Shown here piece after piece: positions 9,162-16,992 of a stretch of DNA of 42,768 nt. The notes below the pieces were generated by a model that did not search any database, had not been told where the DNA came from, and worked only from the letters and a program-made list of their open reading frames with translations. This DNA is from Leadbetterella byssophila_A (GTDB taxonomy: Bacteria; Bacteroidota; Bacteroidia; Cytophagales; Spirosomataceae). Made by a program: the position numbers and the translations under genes. The stretch lies in contig JBEBRR010000035.1 of the NCBI GenBank assembly GCA_040394735.1, positions 1-42,768 on the forward strand, in the 5' to 3' direction. Each line of letters starts with the position of its first letter. Position 1 is the first letter of the stretch.

Positions 9162-9180
9162 ATTTAGAATTATTATAAAT
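9162..9180 (+). promoter_or_regulatory. Third Fur-box-like element, upstream of methyltransferase and SIP remnant
   Basis: ATTTAGAATTATTATAAAT matches the element at 1553-1571 in 16 of 19 positions and the reverse complement of the one at 2736-2754 in 17 of 19. It lies 49 bases before the methyltransferase ATG. Confidence 0.5.
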
Positions 9181-9229
9181 AATACAATGTTCTGGTATAA
9201 ACGAGGCCGGTAGGCCCAGAAGATTACAT

Positions 9230-9868
9230 ATGAGCAATGCATGGCTGGATAGGTGGAATGAACGGTACAGGAGCAGCGAATACGCCTTTGGTACGGCGCC
9301 TAATGAATTTCTTAAAGAAGAGCTGCCCGGGCTCCCGCCCGGTAAAATCCTGTTAGCCGCCGAAGGTGAAGGCCGGAACGCGGTATTTGCTGCCGTTAAC
9401 GGATGGGATGTAGCCGCTTTTGACATCAGCGAAGAAGGTAAAAAGAAGGCATTAAAGCTGGCTGAAACCCACCGGGTTTCCATGGATTACCGGGTCGGCG
9501 AGTTGCCGGCACTGGGTTTCGGGGAAAACACATTCGATGCCATTGCCCTGATATACGCCCATTTCCCTGCAGAAATACGGTCGGAATACCACAGGATCCT
9601 GGATACCCTTTTAAAGCAGGGCGGATTTGTACTCTTTGAAGCATTCAGTAAAAATCATCTTCCCTACCGGTTGAAAAACGAAAAAGTAGGCGGCCCTGCT
9701 GACTCCGATAACCTGTTTTCGATAGAAGGAGTGAAAGCCGATTTTCCCGGCTACCGCTTCATCCGGATAGAGGAAGCGGTTATTGAGCTTAGTGAAGGCC
9801 TTTATCACCGGGGAACGGGAAGTGTGATCCGTTTTGTAGCCCAAAAAACCAAAAACTACCATGCTTAA
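9230..9868 (+). CDS. Class I SAM-dependent methyltransferase
   Basis: A 212-residue cytosolic enzyme. The N-terminal WLDRWNERYRSSEYAFGTAP segment is typical of the tellurite-resistance/thiopurine-like group of small-molecule methyltransferases. Motif I appears as LLAAEGEGRNAVFAA (about 42-56), followed by an acidic strand end (VAAFDIS), and FDAIALIYAHF forms motif IV. The methyl acceptor is unknown. The gene follows a Fur-box-like element and is directly followed by a decayed siderophore-interacting reductase, so it probably belonged to the iron-responsive set. Confidence 0.8.
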   Translation: MSNAWLDRWNERYRSSEYAFGTAPNEFLKEELPGLPPGKILLAAEGEGRNAVFAAVNGWDVAAFDISEEGKKKALKLAETHRVSMDYRVGELPALGFGENTFDAIALIYAHFPAEIRSEYHRILDTLLKQGGFVLFEAFSKNHLPYRLKNEKVGGPADSDNLFSIEGVKADFPGYRFIRIEEAVIELSEGLYHRGTGSVIRFVAQKTKNYHA

Positions 9869-10286
9869 AGTACCCAGATGACACCACTAAACTGCTCGGC
9901 CCGGGCGGGAAAATGCGGTTTGATGACCAGGTCAGTACCCATGTGGCTTTGGCGATGAGACTTCCCTGGGCTTGCTGAAATGCCTGTCTGATGAAGCCCT
10001 GAAAAGGAACAGCCCGTGCTCGTGCATTGCAGAGCCGGATCCTGACCACTCTGAATGGCCCGGTTTACTGGAATTAAATGGCGTTACGGTAAATAAAGAT
10101 GAGTTTGCGGGAGTCCGGGAGGCAATAGACAGGGTAGGGGAGTTCACCCGTGACGATGCCGCGTTCTATCTTACCGGAAATGCCCAATCCATTCAGATCC
10201 TAAGGAAATATTTAACGGAGAAGGGAGTGCCGGGGAAGCGGATACATACCGAGCCGTACTGGTCAGAAGGGAAAGCGCGGCTCTGA
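9868..10286 (+). pseudogene. Siderophore-interacting protein (FAD-binding ferric reductase), truncated and frameshifted
   Basis: Two frames together encode the C-terminal half of a SIP-family NAD(P)H ferric-siderophore reductase. The first frame gives LLGPGGKMRFDDQVSTHVAL. Near 9951 the frame changes; one extra G would restore it, and it goes on as GDETSLGLLKCL, AAFYLTGNAQSIQILRKYL and ending RIHTEPYWSEGKARL. GDET-x-L and the final YW-x-G are family hallmarks. The FAD-binding N-terminal half is absent; the fragment begins at the stop of the methyltransferase. Both truncation and frameshift make it non-functional. The longest single-frame piece (9972-10286) is not a separate gene. Confidence 0.8.
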
Positions 10287-10322
10287 TGTTGGACGGATAC
10301 CCTAAAAGCGGATGAGAATAAA

Positions 10323-11396
10323 TCATAAGGCTGTATACTCCATAATCTCTACGTCAGATTCGTTCTTCAGAATGTCGGCTATCCATTTTTGATGGGCGGA
10401 GCCTGCAGCTATAAGGATGCGTTTGCCTTTCTTTTCCCGGGCCAGCCGGAGGATGTTTGCTGCCATGCCTTCATTACGCAGCTGCCAGTATCTGATCATT
10501 TCCCGAACTTCCTTTTCGGGATAATTTTTGGAAAAACCGAACAGCTTTTGGCCGCCATAGAAATTGATAAGATCACTTTCTTCGGCGTTAAATGAAGAAT
10601 TGAGGTATTCGTATCCGTGCAGGCCAAGACTGTCGGATTCGGCATAAATCCGTTTTTTCTCTTCTTCAATTTTCCGTATGATTTTGGCCTCTTCGGAATT
10701 TTCGTCCATTTTGGCAATCCGATTTATAAAATGCATGCAGTAGGCTACTATCCGCCAGGCCTGAGTCCATTTTGTGTCATATAGCTGACAGTCTGCCGGA
10801 TAGATCGTGGATAGGTTCAGCTGCTGCATCAAAGGGAAGACGATGGTGTTATATTCGCTTGTATTTTGAAACAGGTTATGCTGTATAAGCGTTTCGGTTC
10901 CGCCTAAACGGGCCTGGTAAAAATCTGCTTCTTCCTGATTGAAGCGGGCTTTTTTTGATGTTTCCAGGAGGTATATCTGGTATTTCGCATTGGCCAGGTC
11001 ATAATTGCTTAACAAACCTGCCGCCAGCGCTATGCGTGACCGGTGAAGGTCAGGAAACCTGGCCAGGTGATGAATAGCCTTTTCTAATTTTCTGTTGTCC
11101 GGGCGGATACCCGCATTGAGTTTGCGATAATAGGCTAATGTACTGTCGCTCACTTTTCTCCGGTAGCTATCAGGCTCCAGGGAAATATACTCTTCAGGCG
11201 AAACAAATTCACCCATGACCATATCAGGGTTGAACTTTATTAATTTATCCACTACCTTTTTATGCTCTGCCGAATCTTTTGCCTGGTTATAATGGGATGT
11301 ACCGAGCACTAAGATCTGAATCTTCTCCTGTGCGGTTCCGAACGTTGATATGGCGAGCGAAAAACATAATAAAACTATACGCTGAATGATATTCAT
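10323..11396 (-). CDS. DUF5694-family secreted protein
   Basis: A 357-residue exported protein that starts at MNIIQRIVLLCFSLAISTFG (ATG at 11394-11396), a clean Sec signal peptide; a longer frame upstream lacks one and is rejected. The mature part begins EKIQILVLGTSHYNQAKDS and includes PDMVMGEFVSPEEY, near the C-terminus KKGKRILIAAGSAHQKWIADIL. This matches the DUF5694 family, distantly like TraB/ChaN proteins with their GT-x-H motif and a late G-x-H. No activity is established. It is transcribed toward the SIP remnant and apart from the LytS gene. Confidence 0.75.
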   Translation of the reverse strand: MNIIQRIVLLCFSLAISTFGTAQEKIQILVLGTSHYNQAKDSAEHKKVVDKLIKFNPDMVMGEFVSPEEYISLEPDSYRRKVSDSTLAYYRKLNAGIRPDNRKLEKAIHHLARFPDLHRSRIALAAGLLSNYDLANAKYQIYLLETSKKARFNQEEADFYQARLGGTETLIQHNLFQNTSEYNTIVFPLMQQLNLSTIYPADCQLYDTKWTQAWRIVAYCMHFINRIAKMDENSEEAKIIRKIEEEKKRIYAESDSLGLHGYEYLNSSFNAEESDLINFYGGQKLFGFSKNYPEKEVREMIRYWQLRNEGMAANILRLAREKKGKRILIAAGSAHQKWIADILKNESDVEIMEYTAL

Positions 11397-11575
11397 ATAC
11401 CGGATTGTATTAAAACAGGGGGCAAAATTAAGGGTATGGAAATAAGGATAAATTTTTATTATTCCAACCCCATTGTTTTTTATGCTAAACAGGAAAATGC
11501 GGTATTTGCATAAAAAAAACAGCACTATGGATAATAATTTTTCGAACTGCTGTTTTCCTTTTCTAGTTTTGCTGA

Positions 11576-12586
11576 ATGAGCAGATATAAGATTATCCTGA
11601 TCCATGTATTGTGCTGGACCTTATTTTTGGCCTATACCTACTTTTTCTGGTTAAATAAAACACCTGACAAGCAGGTATTATGGCTTAATTTCTCTATAAA
11701 CTTTGCAAAAATTTCCACGTTCTATTATTGCTACGGCTTTATCTATCCAAAATTTGCAGCAAACGGAAGCAGGGTTTTCCTGGCAGGGGGAACCCTCTCG
11801 GCCTGTATTTTTTTTGCCCTGTGCCGATACGGGTGGGAGGAACTGCTATATCCGGCGTGGCTGGGCTTCAGAAACTACGATGAAAATGTCTCCCTGACGT
11901 ATTATATTTTTGATAACCTGTATTATGCTATTCCCTATATCGTATTGGCAGCAGCGATATTTTTTCTTTTCAGGCATTTTGCACTTGAACGGATAAACCT
12001 TCAGCTTAAAGAAGAAGCCGGTAAAGCAGAACTGGCGTTCCTGCGTTCCCAGGTAAATCCCCATTTTCTCTACAACTCATTGAATTATATGTATTCGCTG
12101 GCTCTGCCTAAATCAGAGAAGCTGGCTGATGCGTTACTGAACCTGGCTGAGCTGATGCGCTACACGCTAAAGGAAAACCACGACGGATGGGTGCGGCTGG
12201 AGGAGGAGACCGTCTATATTAAAAATTACATTTCCCTGTTCAGCATACGTTTTTTCCCCCGGTTTTACGTCAGCTTTAAAGTGGACACACAAGGAAATAA
12301 CCCGAAAGTGGCTCCTCTCATACTTATAGCATTTGTGGAAAACGCCTTGAAACACGGTATTGTCGACAGCCCGGAATTTCCGGTTGATATTGTTCTTTCC
12401 GTGCGAAACAACGAATTGGAATTCGCTGTCTCTAACCGAAAAAGTGAAAAGAAAAAGGATATATCCGGTGGAATCGGATTAGTGAATGTGCAGCGACGCC
12501 TGAACCTGATCTATGGGGGGCGTCACCGGCTGGATATCCGGGAAGACCAGAATGATTTTTGTGTTTTACTGCGAATAACCCTGTAA
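11576..12586 (+). CDS. LytS-family sensor histidine kinase
   Basis: A 336-residue membrane kinase with four transmembrane segments in the first 133 residues (about 8-26, 38-58, 66-84 and 112-133) and no periplasmic sensor domain. The His_kinase domain (PF06580) carries the phospho-acceptor His163 in SQVNPHFLYNSLN, the N box FVENALKHG and the G box GGIGLVNVQRRL. It overlaps functionally with the LytTR regulator that begins 3 bases after its stop; the two form one operon. Such pairs in Bacteroidota often regulate transport or envelope genes; the signal is unknown. Confidence 0.9.
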   Translation: MSRYKIILIHVLCWTLFLAYTYFFWLNKTPDKQVLWLNFSINFAKISTFYYCYGFIYPKFAANGSRVFLAGGTLSACIFFALCRYGWEELLYPAWLGFRNYDENVSLTYYIFDNLYYAIPYIVLAAAIFFLFRHFALERINLQLKEEAGKAELAFLRSQVNPHFLYNSLNYMYSLALPKSEKLADALLNLAELMRYTLKENHDGWVRLEEETVYIKNYISLFSIRFFPRFYVSFKVDTQGNNPKVAPLILIAFVENALKHGIVDSPEFPVDIVLSVRNNELEFAVSNRKSEKKKDISGGIGLVNVQRRLNLIYGGRHRLDIREDQNDFCVLLRITL

Positions 12587-12589
12587 GCC

Positions 12590-13300
12590 ATGTACAGATG
12601 TTGTGTTCTCGATGATGAAAAATATGCGGCGGATATTATTGTATCCTTTATCGAAAAGGTACCCTGGCTTACCGTGGTGGAAAGCTCCGGTAATGTATTC
12701 CTGGCGATTGACAGAATAAACCGGGGAGAAATTGACCTGCTTTTCCTGGATGTTCAGATGCCCGATTTAAACGGGCTTGATGTCCTTGAGAGGATTGGGA
12801 ATCGCTGCAAGGTTATTCTCACTACGGCGTATCCCGATTACGCGCTGGACGGATTCGAGTTTGATGTGATTGATTACCTGATGAAGCCTGTGGGGTTTGA
12901 CCGGTTTTTACGGGCGGTTGAGAAAGTTCAGCGCCTGGGTATTTTGCCATTAACGAAAGCCGAAGAGGAGCCTGCAACGTTCCTGATGGTAAAGGGTGAC
13001 CGTAAGCATAAGTACCACAAAGTCTTTCTGGATGATATATATTATATTGAAAGCCTGCGAAATTATGTGAAATTCGTAACAGAAAAAGGGAATGTGATAA
13101 GCTATAACAGTTTGGCGCTGCTGTCTGAGTCATTGCCTCATCCACCATTCTTCCGGGTTCATCGTTCCTTCATTATTTCTACCCGGCACTTACGGGTGGT
13201 GGAAGGAAATACGGTAAATATTGCGGGCACTTTAGTCCCCGTCGGAGAAAGTTATAAAAAGGTATTTTTTAATTATCTGGAGAGCGGTGGCATAAGCTGA
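12590..13300 (+). CDS. LytTR-family response regulator
   Basis: A 236-residue regulator. The receiver domain (about 1-118) has the acidic pair D8/D9, the phospho-acceptor Asp54 in LLFLDVQMPDLNG and the conserved Lys in DYLMKPVGF. The LytTR DNA-binding domain follows (about 135-233), with YYIESLRNYVKF and FFRVHRSFIIS as hallmarks. It works with the kinase just upstream. LytTR proteins bind direct repeats; none was identified nearby. Confidence 0.9.
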   Translation: MYRCCVLDDEKYAADIIVSFIEKVPWLTVVESSGNVFLAIDRINRGEIDLLFLDVQMPDLNGLDVLERIGNRCKVILTTAYPDYALDGFEFDVIDYLMKPVGFDRFLRAVEKVQRLGILPLTKAEEEPATFLMVKGDRKHKYHKVFLDDIYYIESLRNYVKFVTEKGNVISYNSLALLSESLPHPPFFRVHRSFIISTRHLRVVEGNTVNIAGTLVPVGESYKKVFFNYLESGGIS

Positions 13301-13477
13301 TGTTAACGGAATAGTCTTTTTACAGGAAATGATATACTAATAAAAGTCAACTTAAGATATCAGCTTATTTCATAAAGACCTATAAGAAGCTCAGGTTTGT
13401 TGATTTTGAGCAATGAAAGAAATAGCCAATGATGACCTGGATACATTCCGGCTCATTCGATCTGAGAGGGTACAGAC

Positions 13478-14272
13478 TTATTCGCAAACACTATATTTTA
13501 CCGGCATATCCAAAGTCCAGGTATTTGCAAGAGTTCTGTTAACTTTCTCATTGATACAAAAGTATTTCATTGCCGGTATATTGGTAAGATAGACCGACTT
13601 AATTTCTACATTATTTTTTAAATGGAGTTCATCCAGTTTTAACATCTCTTTCATCCAGAGTACTTTCAGACCCGTATTGAGCGACAGATCCAATTCTTCC
13701 ATATTTTTTAACCCCTTCAGACTTAACTCCTCCAGGTTAAGGTTTTTACTAAGATTCAGGTTAACAATCTGAGACATCTGACCCTCAAAGATAGGAGGCT
13801 CCGGGCTCTTCCCATATTCCAGCTTTAAAGCTCTCAGTTTGGGCAGGCTGGAAGTGTTAATTTCCTTTAAGATTGTTGCTCTTGTATGCGTGAACCTAAA
13901 TATAAGAAGACTTTCAAGCAAGCTATTGGCCGATAAATCGAGTTGCGATATCGAACCATTATCGGGAAGACTTAAGTTTTTTAAATTTTTAAATAGTGCC
14001 AACTCTTCATAAGTCTCGAAGGACCTGTAATCTCCAGTCGACAAGTCTAAGGAATAAACTTCCTCTAATCTTTGCTTCTCTATTTTTCCATCGGTCAGAC
14101 CATATCCTTTGTCTTTGAGATACTGCTGTAAGGCCGGATCTTTAATGGTTACCAGCTCTTTTACTACTTCAATTTCCTCTTCTTCCTCTTCAACGGCAGT
14201 TATGGGAAGACGTGTATCTTTTTGACAGCCCATCATAAAATACACGATTAAGATACTACAAAAAATTCTCAT
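13478..14272 (-). CDS. Leucine-rich-repeat lipoprotein
   Basis: A 264-residue lipoprotein starting at MRIFCSILIVYFMMGC (ATG at 14270-14272); the lipobox Cys is residue 16. The longer frame adds 40 basic residues before the signal and is rejected. Irregular leucine-rich repeats fill about residues 75-245, for example LKNLSLPDN, LVNLNLSKN-like units, LEELSLKGL, MEELDLSLN and LDELHLKNN. An acidic run (VEEEEEEIEVV) follows the lipobox. No catalytic domain is visible; a binding or adhesion role is likely. The gene is AT-rich like its surroundings and follows a gene fragment on the same strand. Confidence 0.75.
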   Translation of the reverse strand: MRIFCSILIVYFMMGCQKDTRLPITAVEEEEEEIEVVKELVTIKDPALQQYLKDKGYGLTDGKIEKQRLEEVYSLDLSTGDYRSFETYEELALFKNLKNLSLPDNGSISQLDLSANSLLESLLIFRFTHTRATILKEINTSSLPKLRALKLEYGKSPEPPIFEGQMSQIVNLNLSKNLNLEELSLKGLKNMEELDLSLNTGLKVLWMKEMLKLDELHLKNNVEIKSVYLTNIPAMKYFCINEKVNRTLANTWTLDMPVKYSVCE

Positions 14273-14395
14273 AATTAATTTACTTTTAGTCTTATGGCCT
14301 CTTTTTCTCTTGTTTGGTTTTTGAGATGTGAACATAAACTGTTTTTTCATTTTTTTAATCGTTATTAGCTCAGTATGCCTCCCTATAGTCAAATC

Positions 14396-14629
14396 TTATA
14401 CTGTTTTTGATCCTAAGATATCACCATTTTTCGTAAAATACTCAAATTTAATAAGTTCACCTTCGTCATCAATATAGAGATCAACCACAGAAACAGCCCG
14501 TTTAGCATTGGGTGGAAGTGATTGGCTGAATAATGTTGTATCAGCAAAAAACCTAAAAATCCGATACAAATAAGAAAAATCAGCAGGACGAGTAGGAACG
14601 CTCAGGGCGAATACCGGATACCATAAAGT
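14396..14629 (-). pseudogene. Unidentified gene fragment without a start codon
   Basis: A frame of about 77 codons bounded by stops at 14630-14632 and 14396-14398. It reads WYPVFALSVPTRPADF near its start and VVDLYIDDEGELIKFEYFTK toward its end. It looks like real protein sequence (a mixed beta-rich C-terminal domain) but has no ATG, GTG or TTG at a plausible place. I do not recognise the family. It may be the tail of a gene whose front was removed when the region upstream was rearranged. Confidence 0.35.
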
Positions 14630-14672
14630 TTACGTTTTGTTGCTGTTAATGATGATTATATCACCTTATTAT

Positions 14673-14687
14673 TGCAATATTGTTGCG
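14673..14687 (+). promoter_or_regulatory. Operator A of the TGCAAC palindrome family
   Basis: TGCAATATTGTTGCG fits TGCAAC-N3-GTTGCA with two mismatches. Its right half supplies the TTG at 14683-14685, the -33 element of the promoter below. Confidence 0.6.
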
Positions 14688-14712
14688 TCAGTAAATATAA
14701 TTATTAGTTTTG
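14683..14712 (+). promoter_or_regulatory. Bacteroidota-type promoter inside paired operators
   Basis: TTG at 14683-14685, exactly 19 bases, then TAGTTTTG at 14705-14712 fits the phylum's TTG-N19-TAnnTTTG primary-sigma promoter. Operator A covers the -33 element and operator B begins in the -7 element, so a repressor bound at both sites would shut it. Transcription would begin near 14719, giving a leader of about 150 bases before the methyltransferase. Confidence 0.6.
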
Positions 14713-14725
14713 CAACATAGTTGCA
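14711..14725 (+). promoter_or_regulatory. Operator B of the TGCAAC palindrome family
   Basis: TGCAACATAGTTGCA is a perfect inverted repeat with six-base arms around ATA. It overlaps the end of the -7 element and the expected transcription start. Between it and the next gene (14726-14868) there is no gene, only a weak GC hairpin with a T run at 14811-14828. Confidence 0.65.
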
Positions 14726-14868
14726 TTTTAAAAGAGATCGCCGCCAACGAGCTGGGGAAAATACGTTTCGCTGTATGTAGTGTTATGCTGTTTTAATTTG
14801 TAAATGATCCGCCCTGAGGGCCTTTTTTGAAAGATATTTAATTCTCAGTCCATTTTAAAGCAATAACT

Positions 14869-15486
14869 ATGACAGAATTTTGGGAAGCTAACTTCAATGA
14901 AAAAAAAGAAATGTGGGGTTTTGAACCGGCTAAATCGGCGATACTCACAAAAGATTTTTTTGTCGAAAAAGGCATGAAAAATATACTTATTCCGGGTTTC
15001 GGTTACGGACGGAACGCGCATATTTTCAGGCAAAGCGAAATGGAGGTAACAGGTATTGAAATATCAAAAACCGCCATAGCATTAGCCGCAAAACATTACG
15101 GAACGGGAATGACCATTCATCACGGCTCTGTAACGGAAATGCCTTTTGACGACAATCAATATGATGGTATTTTTTGCTATGGGTTAATCTATTTATTGGA
15201 CAGCAAGGAAAGGGCTAAACTTATTGCTGATTGTTATAGCCAGCTATCCGAAAACGGCTATATGGTCTTTACCGCTATCACCAAAGAAGCGTCTACGTAC
15301 CGACAGGGCAAGTTCATTAGCAAAGACCGCTTTGAAATGTTTGGAGGCGTAAAAATATTCTTCTATGACAGGGAAACGATACATGAAGAATTTAGCAAAT
15401 ACGGATTGTTTGAAGTTACGGACGTAATGGAGAACTATCCATTCCATTTGATAAAATGCAGAAAAGCAAACACTGACAAAGGATGA
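14869..15486 (+). CDS. Class I SAM-dependent methyltransferase under metal-box control
   Basis: A 205-residue enzyme. The N-terminus TEFWEANFNEKKEMWGFEPA, motif I NILIPGFGYGRNAHIF (about 38-53) and the acidic strand end VTGIEIS are those of small-molecule class I methyltransferases. The methyl acceptor is unknown. It is a distant relative of the methyltransferase at 9230. The nearest promoter carries operators A and B, so the gene appears to belong to the same regulon as the metal-uptake genes. A flavoprotein remnant and the CobW GTPase gene follow in the same direction. Confidence 0.8.
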   Translation: MTEFWEANFNEKKEMWGFEPAKSAILTKDFFVEKGMKNILIPGFGYGRNAHIFRQSEMEVTGIEISKTAIALAAKHYGTGMTIHHGSVTEMPFDDNQYDGIFCYGLIYLLDSKERAKLIADCYSQLSENGYMVFTAITKEASTYRQGKFISKDRFEMFGGVKIFFYDRETIHEEFSKYGLFEVTDVMENYPFHLIKCRKANTDKG

Positions 15487-15587
15487 ACAATAGAATGACA
15501 CGTTGAGAAATCATAAAGCTAGGCGGGCTTTCTTTAGTAACTTTAACCTTAGCGCTTCCGTTAACATCATTTGTGAAATTTAGTAGT

Positions 15588-15767
15588 ATGGCATATAGCA
15601 AAAACTTTGACGTGATCATCATAGGCGGAAGTTATGCCGTGCTTTCCGCAGCAATGGCCCTGGGGCCGAAGAAGAAACGGCACTATTTAACATGGGAGAA
15701 GTATATACCGACCCTTTTCCGAAGAACATCTGAAAATTTCCGCCAATATGACACAAAAAGCGGATAA
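15588..15767 (+). pseudogene. N-terminus of a thioredoxin-reductase-like flavoprotein
   Basis: The frame starts AYSKNFDVIIIGGSYAVLSA and continues AMALG, which is the FAD-binding Rossmann motif (GxGxxG-like GGSYAGLSAAMALGR) of the TrxB-like NAD(P)/FAD oxidoreductases common in Bacteroidota. After the first helix the similarity ends abruptly, the following 30 residues are unrelated and basic, and a stop follows. Most of the FAD and all of the NAD domain are gone. The small conserved Gly to Val change in the motif also suggests loss of constraint. Confidence 0.75.
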
Positions 15768-15846
15768 GCCGTGGCGTTAATCGGGCTTTATTCACTGGAT
15801 GGGTTTTCCCCTATAATGCAAAATGGACATTTTCTTAAAGAATACT

Positions 15847-16854
15847 ATGAAAGCTAAACCTGTAACGGTGATAACAGGTTTTTTGGGCGCCGGTAAAACC
15901 AGTTTTCTCAACCAGTATATCTCTTTTCGGGAAAACTGGAAACCTGTAATTGTAGAGAACGAATTTGGAGAACAGGGGATTGACCCGGATCTGATTGTTT
16001 CATCCGATACGGATATTTTTGAGTTGAACAGCGGGTGTATCTGCTGTAGCCTGAGTGAGAATTTCTATGACCTTCTCAATTCCCTGCAAAGCAGAAGGGA
16101 TGAGTTTGATGAACTCATTATAGAAACTACCGGTATTGCTGACCCCTCTGCCGTGGTTCAGCCTTTTCTGATCAGCCCCCAGATTGAAAAGTATTATAAG
16201 CTGGAACGGGTGATCTGTATTGCAGATGCCCACCTGATAGAGTCTCAGCTGGAAGAGACTGCTGAAGCCCGCAAACAGATTTCCTTTGCTGATATTATCG
16301 TGATTAATAAATGCGATACCGTTCGGGAGGGCTACGTGTATCCGCTGTCAGAAACCTTAAAGAATATCAATCCTTATGCCACCATTTTTTCCGGGCAAAA
16401 CGATACCGGGTACCCTTTGGTAAAGATTAATCAACTGACCCGGGCCGATTTTGACGAGAAAGCGGTAAACCGACCTAAATTCCAGTGGGCAGGCTCGCCG
16501 AAATTCTTTAAGCCCGGGAGCTTATTGGTCAGCCATAAAGAACATCACCATCACGACATCACCTCGTTAAGTTTCACGTTTGACCAGCCCTTTGATATCG
16601 TTTCTTTTGAGCAGCGGCTTTTTGTGTTTCTTAATTTTCAGTCGGCTCATATCTACCGGGTGAAAGGGCTTCTATGGGTACAGGGCACACCTCATAAGGT
16701 GGTGGTGCAGTCGGTGGTCAACAGGATGGCGGTGTCAGAAGGGAAGCTGTGGGAACCCGGTGCGCCACGGATCAGCCGTATTGTCTTTATAGGACGGAAC
16801 CTGCGTTATGAACCGTTCCGGAAAATGCTGGAACAATGCCTGATAAATAAATAA
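15847..16854 (+). CDS. COG0523/CobW-family metallochaperone GTPase
   Basis: A 335-residue cytosolic G3E GTPase starting at MKAKPVTVITGFLGAGKTSF; a second in-frame ATG lies eight codons upstream. Walker A is GFLGAGKTS (11-19), the metal-binding CxCC motif is C64-I-C66-C67, the G4 motif is NKCD, and a His cluster (KEHHHHD) precedes the CobW_C domain. Members linked to Zur (ZigA/ZNG1-like) deliver zinc to client metalloproteins in zinc starvation; others serve cobalt or nitrile hydratase. The TGCAAC palindromes and Fur-family gene nearby favour a zinc role. It may be read from the operator A/B promoter through the preceding genes. Confidence 0.88.
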   Translation: MKAKPVTVITGFLGAGKTSFLNQYISFRENWKPVIVENEFGEQGIDPDLIVSSDTDIFELNSGCICCSLSENFYDLLNSLQSRRDEFDELIIETTGIADPSAVVQPFLISPQIEKYYKLERVICIADAHLIESQLEETAEARKQISFADIIVINKCDTVREGYVYPLSETLKNINPYATIFSGQNDTGYPLVKINQLTRADFDEKAVNRPKFQWAGSPKFFKPGSLLVSHKEHHHHDITSLSFTFDQPFDIVSFEQRLFVFLNFQSAHIYRVKGLLWVQGTPHKVVVQSVVNRMAVSEGKLWEPGAPRISRIVFIGRNLRYEPFRKMLEQCLINK

Positions 16855-16877
16855 TTATTGCAACTTTGTTGCAATAA
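16855..16877 (+). promoter_or_regulatory. Operator C, a 23-bp perfect palindrome
   Basis: The core TGCAACTTTGTTGCA (16859-16873) is flanked by TTAT and ATAA, so that all ten base pairs of each arm around the central T-T-T match. It begins at the stop codon of the CobW gene and lies about 115 bases before the ABC ATPase start. Confidence 0.75.
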
Positions 16878-16882
16878 CAAAT

Positions 16883-16927
16883 TCTCTTTGTTTAACTTGC
16901 AATGTTGTTGCAAGTTAAACAAAGAGA
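16883..16927 (+). promoter_or_regulatory. Operator D inside a 45-bp inverted repeat with 20-bp arms
   Basis: The arm TCTCTTTGTTTAACTTGCAA (16883-16902) is repeated exactly inverted at 16908-16927 around TGTTG. The centre TGCAATGTTGTTGCA belongs to the TGCAAC operator family. As RNA it would fold into a very stable hairpin, but no T run follows, so it is not a normal terminator. A weak -7-like TAACTTGC (16893-16900) lies within it, 21 bases after a TTG in operator C. Together C and D repeat the arrangement seen for A and B. Confidence 0.7.
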
Positions 16928-16992
16928 GCGGTAGCGTCTGTACAGATATAGCTTCTACGACAGGTAACCTTTATTCATTACAGATACCCATT

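Noticed and set aside
11397..11525. Longer start for the DUF5694 protein
   Set aside because: The added 43 residues are AT-rich chance sequence and would bury the signal peptide.
13414..13593. Plus-strand ORF starting MKEIANDDLDTF
   Set aside because: Most of it is antisense to the leucine-rich-repeat gene and it has no recognisable homology.
14811..14828. Small hairpin with T run as a full terminator
   Set aside because: Only four base pairs; too weak to list as a terminator, mentioned only as a possible attenuator.
16858..16992. N-terminal extension of the ABC ATPase frame, rich in Cys
   Set aside because: It is a translation of operators C and D; the ATPase fold starts at the ATG at 16993.
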